Positions 55,779 through 64,000 of a stretch of 64,000 nt of DNA are shown one piece after another. The first letter of the stretch is position 1, and each line of letters opens with the position of its first letter. The notes under the pieces were generated by a model. It was not told the origin of the DNA, did no database searches, and was given only the letters and a program-made list of their open reading frames with translations. This DNA comes from Beroe ovata (Eukaryota > Ctenophora > Nuda > Beroida > Beroidae), in assembly GCA_946803715.1 (NCBI GenBank), contig CAMPET010000040.1, positions 6,437-70,436 on the forward strand. Reading direction: 5' to 3'. The translations under genes were made by a program, and so were the position numbers.

Positions 55779-57895
55779 TCAGTTCTCTTTGACCGCTAAG
55801 TCAGCCATGTTCTCCCCCAGCCTATCCACCTCCCCGTCCTGCTCGTCCAAATATTCGTCATCCTCATCGTCCAGGAACTGTTCACACTCCGTATGCCAGA
55901 ACACTCCGTCCATTGTGAAAATATCATGTCCCTCGCCGAACCCCTTGCTGCACACGTGACACGTGAGACACGCGTTGTGATAGCTCACGCCGCCTGCCTG
56001 CAGGACCCGGCCCACGATAAACTCCTCGCATATCTTGCACTTCTGTCCGAATAGGTTTAGGTAGTCAGGCTCGCAGTACGGTTGTTCGTCCTTGATCATA
56101 TACTCCCCAGAGAGGGGGACTTTGCAGTATTTACACGCGAAACACTCCACGTGCCAATCCCTGTCCATTGCGATGATACTTTTACCGATAATGTCATTGG
56201 AGCAGCCTTTGCAGGTGTTTTTCTTGGTGTCCGCGCCGAGGGCGGGTGTCTTGTTCCGGCAGATCTCGCAGATGGGTTTGCTATCTTCGAATAGTACCCG
56301 AGATCCGCTGCTGAAACTCCCTGTGGAGATGTATTGTTTAGATGTTGTGAGAGTAAGAGAGCGTGTGAAGTAACTGTAAAGCTGTATCTATAGTGTTCAT
56401 AATGTACATTGTACACGCTATATACACCTGATATAGCGCACACTTGTCTGTCAGTCAAACTTCACAAACTGGTGTCAGCGATACGTCACAAACTAGTGTC
56501 AGCGATTCATCACGAACTGGTGTTAGTTTAACGTCAAAAATTGTTGTCAGTGATACGTTGCAGAGTGGTGTCAGTGATACATCATTTGTTGAAGAACGAA
56601 GGTACTGTAGAATGTACAAAGCACAAGTATACACATAAGATGTACATTGTATTTGTACATTGTAATTGTAGGTATACATTGTATTTGTAGGTATACAGGG
56701 TATACACACCTCCACACTTTGAGCAATTGAAGCACTCCGTATGGTAACTCCTGCCTTGCACCGTGAAACCCTCTCCCTCAATATACTTCGTGCAGACCAC
56801 ACACTTCGTTCCAAACAGTTCATGATAGTCCTTGGAGCAGTAGTACTTGCTACCTCGGGCGAAAAATCCCGTTGTTGCGAGTGCGTTCTGCGTGGAGATA
56901 AGCGTTGTTATGGCAACATAAGGCGTTCTGCGTGGAGATAAGTGTTGTTATGGCAACTCATGTAATGGCAACGATCCAACTATGATCAAAGAATTTGTTG
57001 GTTAAGCCGTCACAGTATGGCGATATGCCTTGCGGATGTAACTGTGCATTATGTGGCTCAAAATATCATGCGTTCTAATAAATCTGTGTGTATAGACTAG
57101 GATTAGGCAAGTTATAGTCCCTTGTTGATGGACCAATGACCATAGTTGTGTTTTACGGCATGTCCCAAGGGCTGAAGATTAGTAAATTGTTGCTTGTTAT
57201 TTTGAGTCATACTATGATTCTGCAGAAATGCAAAAGCACGACTATTTTGGTAGACTTTTTGCGCCAGGAATAGGTATTTCAAAACCCGGCTGTCACTCAT
57301 TTCAAGATCATGGTTGTCATCAGGTGTAGAACAATGGCAACAACTTACAGTGTCATGTGATGTGTTAGGATCTCAGAACCTAGCTGTTAACCTAACCTAG
57401 GTTAACAACTATAGTTAGCTGTGATAATGACCCATCACCACCTGGACTGTATTTATGTTCAGGAGGAATGTCAACTAAATGAACCATCTTCATGGTATGA
57501 TCTACCACAAGTGCTATGATATACCCTGGTACTATATTTATAGGAGGAGCTATTTATAGGAAATATCTTAGGAAAACCTATATCATGAATTTATTTGATG
57601 CAAACAAAATATTAACAACCTATTATTATTTATGTCACTATTTTTCTGAAGACACTTTCCTAAAATCCTATTCATAGCACACCTATCTAGTCGGAAAAAG
57701 CACCAATCTGTTTTCTTTACTCACATCACACTGGAAACACTTGAAGCAGTCGACATGGAAATGGTCTGCCTCCCCTACCCTGATCACCTCACCCACCAAC
57801 ATCTTACTACACCCCGAGCAGGGTGTCTTGGCCAGATCGCCCATGTGTGTCACGTGATCATTATTGACATGTCCTGGGAGTTGTAGACTGGTCAT
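55779..57895 (-). CDS. four-LIM-domain protein, abLIM/UNC-115-like (3 exons)
   Basis: Minus-strand exons: 57725-57895, 56710-56887 and 55779-56320 (stop TGA); phases 0 and 1 match, giving 296 residues. It has four LIM domains in tandem (about 26-80, 83-135, 150-205 and 208-262). LIM1 starts CSGC with HVDCFKCFQC; LIM2 CVVCTKYIEGE with HTECFNCSKC; LIM3 CKGC with HVECFACKYC and GEYMIKDEQPYCEPDYLNLF; LIM4 CKICEEFIVGRVLQAGG with HNACLTCHVC. Order, spacing and the GRVLQAGG motif match actin-binding LIM proteins, which link actin to signalling. The usual abLIM C-terminus (linker and villin headpiece) is absent; the protein ends in an acidic tail (DDEDDEYLDEQDGE). A further upstream exon cannot be excluded. 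Confidence 0.88.
56882..56960. repeat. about 38-bp tandem duplication over a splice acceptor
   Basis: gcgttctgcgtggagataag.gttgttatggcaac occurs twice (about 56883-56916 and 56923-56955). The first copy contains the acceptor of LIM exon 2, so an identical AG lies about 40 bases upstream in transcript sense. Each copy has an RFX-like GTTGTTATGGCAAC. Confidence 0.8.
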
Positions 57896-58369
57896 GTGTG
57901 AGGAGAGGTTGAGTTAGGAAAATATGTTCGAAAAATGTTGGAAAGTAAAACTTGGCATAAGGGAGTAGTTTTAAGGACACAGATGAAAATTGCAAGGTAA
58001 TCGGCGTTTTTCCGGGTTTCAGAACTATGACGGAAATGGTATAAAACTCAGCCAATATGTGCAAAGTATAGTGAATCCGTTAGACGGTAAAGCTATTCTC
58101 ATCTGCCTTTATGCGGCACAATGTGCCTTTATGAGGCACAATGTATTGGGAGCAAATAGGGAGAAGGTTAATCTGCTGATTAACCCCCCCCCCCCAACAC
58201 AGGGCACATGTGGGCGTTTCTTCTCTCAAAATGATGGAATTGCGAGTTGCAATAAAGTGTTAAATCACTAAAAATTTGAGGGAAAATATAACAAGTAAAA
58301 ATGAATTATCGTGTATTGGCCTGGTTTAGCCAGAACCTATTTACCTAGGTATACAGAACTTTCTTATGA

Positions 58370-58490
58370 CTGATAATTACTCACTGGTGACTGCCTGATG
58401 ACTGATGACCGGTGACTGATGACTGATAATGATCACCTGATGACTGATGACTGATAATGATCACCTGATGACTGATGACTGATGACGCAA
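58370..58490. repeat. minisatellite (ctgatgactgataatgatcac)n
   Basis: Four or five imperfect units of gactgatgactgataatgat, upstream of the LIM gene. Confidence 0.85.
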
Positions 58491-58659
58491 AGCAAAGATG
58501 ATGACAAAGAAGTGCATGTATATCTCGATTTCTGCGGAACTCAATATGAACATTGTAAACTCAATATGAAGATGAACATTGTAAACTATGACGTTGTTTG
58601 CTTCACTATATAGTTCGTATGACGAGTATACCAGTGAAGGAGAATAAACCGAGTTTTAT

Positions 58660-58790
58660 GATACAGTGGTAACTTCAGCGCAGTGGTTACTTCAGCGCAG
58701 TGGTTACTCCAGCACAGTGGTAACTTCAGCGCAGTGGTAACTTCAGTGCAGTGGTAACTTCAGCGCAGTGGTAACTTCAGCACAGTGTAT
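58660..58790. repeat. 18-bp minisatellite (cagtggtaacttcagcg)n
   Basis: About seven tandem copies of gcgcagtggtaacttca with small variations. Confidence 0.9.
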
Positions 58791-59702
58791 AAACTATAAA
58801 CGAAATAAGCTAATATACTTGTGCAACGAGCGTGGGTATAAGTTAGCTAAACGCGGACATGTAAATCATCGAATATAATATATTCGCTACAAACTTGCTT
58901 CACTCTGTATATAATTGCAAACTACACGGGTTGAATATTTAGATACAGCTAACTTAAACAGCGGTTGTATATAAGGCCAAATATTACCTACACCTGAATC
59001 ACAATGACCACGAATTTTCGTATGGAGATTGTGTGAGTGTGTGGGCATTAGCTTCTGATCCAGATCACTCTCGCCTGTACTTGTAATGATGAATCGATAC
59101 TAGTACACCATGACCACATGTACAATATCGCATGAGGGGGAGAGAGGAGAGAGGGGGTCAATGGGCTCGAAAAGGGAGGAGAGATGGAATGGGGAGAGAG
59201 AGGCATTTACTTGGAATATTTTTGTGCAGGATATATTCGCGCGTGTGATTCTTTTATTCTCTGGGATATTCATGAATGATCACGAGTGTATTATTGAGGG
59301 CCGGGCACAATATCGCACATATTTCCAAGAAAATAACTCGAAAATCTTAGCTTCTACCTCTATCACAAAACAGCAAACCCTGACTACTGAAGTTATTACC
59401 GATATCACAAACTATAGTACCGATTGCTGTNCACACACACAAACACACAACAGCAATCAGTTACGAGTGGCATGCGTTTAGCGAGCTGCAGCCATCACAC
59501 GTTCACATATTGATAAAATATCTGTTATATGAACGACACATGCTGTTAGACGACGTTGATCACACGAAACATTCGTATTTCAGAGGCATTCAACAGGTTT
59601 CACTAGAAATACAGTTGAATGTGAGCGGTAGTAGTAGAAAGTCGGTCGAGAGAAAGTGGGCGTTGTTTTTGATGCTGGAATGCTTGGTATATTCCTCCAT
59701 AT

Positions 59703-59810
59703 GTGACACACGTGTGTGTTTGTGTGTTTGCCAGTATGTTTGTACCTGTGTGTGTGTGTGTGAGTGTGTGTGTGTGTGGGTGTGCTAGCCTGTATGTGTG
59801 TAACTGTGTN

Positions 59811-59873
<63 letters not shown>
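59703..59873. repeat. (GT)n microsatellite with seam n at 59810
   Basis: Interrupted GT repeats up to the single n at 59810, then an uninterrupted run of about 30 GT units. Another n at 59431 precedes a (CA)n. Confidence 0.9.
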
Positions 59874-59875
<2 letters not shown>

Positions 59876-62254
59876 ACACTGTATTACGCTAAACTAGGTT
59901 TCAGGGGAGCTACTGATGAATTCATGTGTGTGAGACACATTTGTGTGATAATATACTTCGCAAAAACTAGCAGCAGGAAATGCCAAGTCTATAACTTAAT
60001 AAATGGTTGGTTCCTCGATTTACTGTACAGCGACCGATTACCATATACTTTTATAGTTGTTTAAAAGTACATTAATGGAACTAAACTACACACAAGCTCC
60101 CACGTCTTGTATAGATGTGAAGTTCTGCATTTCCACGAAAAAAAAACAGTCTTATCATTACGATAAAACGTTTACAGTTAATGATGAGTTGGCAAAATGA
60201 ACACGTGTATAACAACATCAGAGACAGTAGAACTATAGATTATCGTGATATAAGTGAACAGATATTGCACTGGTATAAGTAAGTTAATAATACAAGATAT
60301 TATACCGAATAATACCAGAGCGATATTATACCGTATTATACATAACGGTGTCATAGAACCCGGTAGCATAGTATAAGTTATGTGTATCCAGTTTGAGATC
60401 CTGCTATCAGAGATTATCTATGTATAGCTACTGATTTGTGTACCTGTGATAGTTATATTGAGATTTGTGCCGTTTAAATACATCAAATTTTGTTGCACAT
60501 ATGGTTGTGTGACGTCTAGTGGTTTTTATAGCCAAACATGATATGATACCGAGATTTTGTATCATCACTGAGGCAAAAATGATTAAGGAAGAGATTGTCA
60601 GCAACTATGCCTTCTCAAAAATCGAAAGATTGATTCGAAAAATTTTCTTTTCCGGCGGTCAGTGCGAAAGATCAAAGAACGTGGCATGAATTTTTCGCTC
60701 TTCATCTGTCAACAGGTTATAACCTATCAATCGTAATTCAACAAAATGTAAAGATAAAACTTCTGTCAAAATGTAAAAACTCATCTATTACTCAACGCAT
60801 GCTTCTAGAGAATAGTTCTCAGATGGGATAAAACGCACTACTCGAAGAATGAGAATTTAACAACAAATATAAAGGCCGGGAATTTGATACACTATTCAGA
60901 GCTGTACGGATTCCAATAAATTTCACCAAGAAAAAGGGAAATTAAGTGGTGTGTGTTTTTGGTTACATACCTAGATCAAGTAGTCAGCTCATCGAATTAA
61001 AATGGTGCCATTTTTATTTGGGACAATCAATATTTTTGATCGATGATTGGATTAAAAAAATATGAGTTTTACACGAAAAAAATGTGGTATTTTGAGGGCG
61101 TTTTGCAAGCACAAAGCCTGAAATGTGGAATATTATGCAAAGTTATGCCATAGTACCTGCATTGATGAAATGTTCTTGGAGTTTAGAGAGTCATCTTTTT
61201 CGATTAAAAATGAGCTGGCACAATTTTGATTCAATAGCAGCTCTTTGTTATATATATGGAGCTCGTTGCCGGTGGTTTACAAAATATGGCATTATGGCAT
61301 TTTCTATTGAATTTTGAGCGACTACTCAGATATCTTTGCAATCATGAGAATTCTCATTTGTAATCTAGCTTTATGTACAGTCTTACGCTAGCATTGTCAG
61401 CACTTAGGTCGGTAGGTATAGCACGGTAGGTATAGCACGGTATTATGGTCTATTTGTGTGTCTGTGTCTGTGTTTGTGTCTGTGTGTCTGTGTGTGTGTG
61501 AGGGTCTGTCGGTATGTCTGTTTATTTTCAGGGATACTATACCGGATACAAGAGACTGTTAGTGAATCATGACCGAATGCATGAGATAAACAACTAATTT
61601 CTGACACAATCAATGCCCTCAAATTATGCGCAAATACGACATTATTGGAGCATTGCATTCAATATCAGTGTTTTTAAGGTTTCCCTCCCTTATTTGATGC
61701 TGTTAAACCAATGGCTTCAGCTCTAATTACAAATGTGGCAAAAATGCAACTGACTCATCAATAACCATAGGACAGAATGCTTATTATGGTTACTATTCAT
61801 GAATATGCCACGTCCGCATTTCAGTTTTGTATCATGAAAAAACAGCTCGGTATTACAATTTGGGGTACATTAATGGGGTGATAAGGGGCCGGGTCATAAG
61901 ATTAAGAGGGTTGGTTGGGAATATTCTAGATTGTGGGAGAAGCATGTTATACATCCATACAATACCAAACTCCCTCAGGTTATCAAGCTGAAGAATCAAG
62001 AGAAGGACCGAGGGGGGAAGTTAGTGGGGGGGCGGACAGAAGGAGATATGCGAGGGAGGAGGGAGGGAGACTTGTGAGGTGCGGATAGAAGATGCACTGA
62101 ACAGAGAGAAAAGGAGAGGGGAGATGGTTGAGAAGTCGGGAAAAGCGCGACAAGGGAAAGAGGAGTTAGCGGAATGTGAAGCATGCAGCAATATCAGAGA
62201 GGTAAGATTGTCACGATATAATTACCTGAAGGTGTGTGTGTGTGTGTGTGTGTN

Positions 62255-63396
62255 GTGGTGGAATGTTACTCCTTCGTAAAACTCGTGTTATCCGTAATTA
62301 GTTGCGTCGTGGTGTCTGTTTGTTTGTGATGTTCCTTGACACCACTCTCAACGTGGCATACTGTCTTAAAGCATACACTATACAGAGTCAACGTTTAAGT
62401 ACGATGCATATAACGTATTTAGTGGTGTCAAGCGACGGTAGGAATGTTTTTAAATCGAGAAATGACGTGAAAATGACCCCCGGTAATCCGTCCGCGATGC
62501 AGGAAATCGGTAATCGGTAGGTAATCGGTGCACGAAAAATACGATACATGATTCGATGTTCATGTCCTCGCTATGTAACATACCACGCGTTTCTTGGAAT
62601 TTCAAGTCTCAGGGTACCTCTCACAAACCATGTTACTCATTTCGATTTTCTCTATCGAATACTACTACTATAGTAGTATGGAAGCAATAATGACAAGAAC
62701 TAGTTTTCCAACTCGGGTTTCATGGTACTAATAGAACCAATCATCAGGGCTAACCAGTATAAATGTACATGGTGAAATGATCAACTCTCCAATGCTCCTT
62801 CATAAAAACATTGCATTACGTAATATATTACGTAATGCAATGTTTTTATGAAGGAGCATTGGAGAGTTGATCATTTCACCATGTACATTTATACTGGTTA
62901 GCCCTGATGATTGGTTCTATTAGTACCATGAAACCCGAGTTGGAAAACTAGTTCTTGTCATTATTGCTTCCATACTACTATAGTAGTAGTATTCGATAGA
63001 GAAAATCGAAATGAGTAACATGGTTTGTGAGAGGTACCCTGAGACTTGAAATTCCAAGAAACGCGTGGTATGTTACATAGCGAGGACATGAACATCGAAT
63101 CATGTATCGTATTTTTCGTGCACCGATTACCTACCGATTACCGATTTCCTGCATCGCGGACGGATTACCGGGGGTCATTTTCACGTCATTTCTCGATTTA
63201 AAAACATTCCTACCGTCGCTTGACACCACTAAATACGTTATATGCATCGTACTTAAACGTTGACTCTGTATAGTGTATGCTTTAAGACAGTATGCCACGT
63301 TGAGAGTGGTGTCAAGGAACATCACAAACAAACAGACACCACGACGCAACTAATTACGGATAACACGAGTTTTACGAAGGAGTAACATTCCACCAC
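62255..63396. repeat. perfect 1,142-bp palindrome (571-bp arms)
   Basis: Positions 62255-62825 are the exact reverse complement of 62826-63396 wherever I compared them, including the centre (cgtaatatattacg). The left arm begins immediately after the single n at 62254; the right arm continues into unique sequence. The 72-codon frames at 62302-62520 (+) and 63131-63349 (-) are the same sequence read twice. No spacer separates the arms. Confidence 0.9.
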
Positions 63397-64000
63397 CGTT
63401 TATATGATAAGACTGTCAGGACTCTTGCTGTAGTCAAGGAAACTATATAAAACTACAGCATCGAGCGCTATATGCCGGAATTTAGTGTTGACAGGGAGGG
63501 ATGGTCAGATTATCCCGCTACCGATCCTGTCAGATGTGTATGTGTGTGTGTGTGTGCGTGCGTGTGTGTGTGTGTGTATGTGTGTGTGTGTGAGGCTACA
63601 AAGTTATTTGTGTCACTGAGAGAAAAGAGAGGTTTTAATATTTCCCTGACACTATTTCTCTTGACACCAGCCTCACATACGGTCTCTAACTAACATCGTT
63701 TTGAATGGTGTCAAGATTCTAAACCATCTTCTATTATTTCAGAGGGCAGAGACCACGTTTCAATCGTAGACATATGAACAGGACGAGATTCCCCCTACGC
63801 ATAAGGATTGAGAACAGAGGTTTTCATGTATTTTCCCACTTCTTGATGATATCTATCCTAGTTTCTGATGCCAAACAAATACACGCTATTCAATGACTTA
63901 CTATTCAGCTATACACTGACACACACACTGGGATGCATGGGCACTCTACGCGGCACAGAACTATAGGATTCAGATGGCATTACGAGAATGAGAAGATGAA

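Larger units (their letters stand above)
57896..64000. other. right-hand region, no gene recognised
   Basis: Mostly AT-rich with minisatellites (58370-58490 ctgatgactgataatgatca; 58660-58790 gtggtaacttcagcgca), large (GT)n tracts (59703-59873, 61450-61501, 62231-62253, 63535-63592) and a perfect palindrome. A purine-rich stretch lies at 62000-62180. No splice-bounded coding segment could be supported on either strand. Confidence 0.5.

Noticed and set aside
62302-63349. Identical 72-codon frames facing each other
   Set aside because: Produced by the perfect palindrome; no protein features.

Overview
This is a fragment of a eukaryotic, almost certainly animal, genome. Genes are split by GT-AG introns. 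It holds metazoan-type families: a kringle/LDL-receptor-A secreted protein, an astacin metalloprotease, an abLIM-type four-LIM protein, a MARCH-type RING-CH ligase, calmodulin-like EF hands and dynactin ARP10. It also holds a tRNA-Tyr with an intron and abundant (GT)n microsatellites and minisatellites. The base composition and compact invertebrate-like layout suggest a marine invertebrate, possibly a sponge or another early-branching animal. I cannot fix the phylum from the sequence alone.

Layout, left to right. 1.9-8.9 kb (+): calmodulin-like EF-hand gene; its third intron holds an ATG-bearing alternative first exon and a 545-bp tandem array. 9.9-12.5 kb (-): secreted protein with three kringles and one LDLRA. 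14.6-22.0 kb (+): ACTR10/ARP10, divergent from the kringle gene, with tRNA-Tyr inside intron 5. 22.4-24.9 kb (+): tandem pair of intronless secreted Lys/Glu-rich proteins. 25.7-26.9 kb (+): unknown spliced gene. 26.9-39.5 kb (-): a large astacin with a ricin-type beta-trefoil lectin and a Cys-rich tail. 39.5-51.6 kb: mostly non-coding, repeat-rich. 51.6-53.3 kb (+): three-exon MARCH-like membrane ubiquitin ligase. 54.5-55.0 kb (+): small secreted peptide gene. 55.8-57.9 kb (-): four-LIM abLIM-like protein. 57.9-64 kb: non-coding, microsatellites, and a 1,142-bp perfect palindrome.

Several isolated single 'n' characters mark contig joins. At three of them the sequence after the n restarts about 1.0-3.6 kb back in the sequence before it (3886, 15583, 35886). 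The apparent duplications of the EF-hand mini-exon, of the kringle/ACTR10 5' ends and of three astacin exons are therefore best read as two haplotypes laid end to end, not as gene duplications. The perfect palindrome also begins exactly at an n (62254). Two N runs (10833-10989 and 30432-30769) are gaps inside (CA/GT)n.

The genes do not form one pathway. The most promising biology is the pair of mosaic Lys/Glu-rich secreted paralogs, the astacin-lectin fusion, a presence/absence polymorphic foldback element with a 9-bp target duplication, and repeated 3' splice-acceptor signals placed just upstream of start codons, which could indicate 5'UTR introns or spliced-leader trans-splicing.
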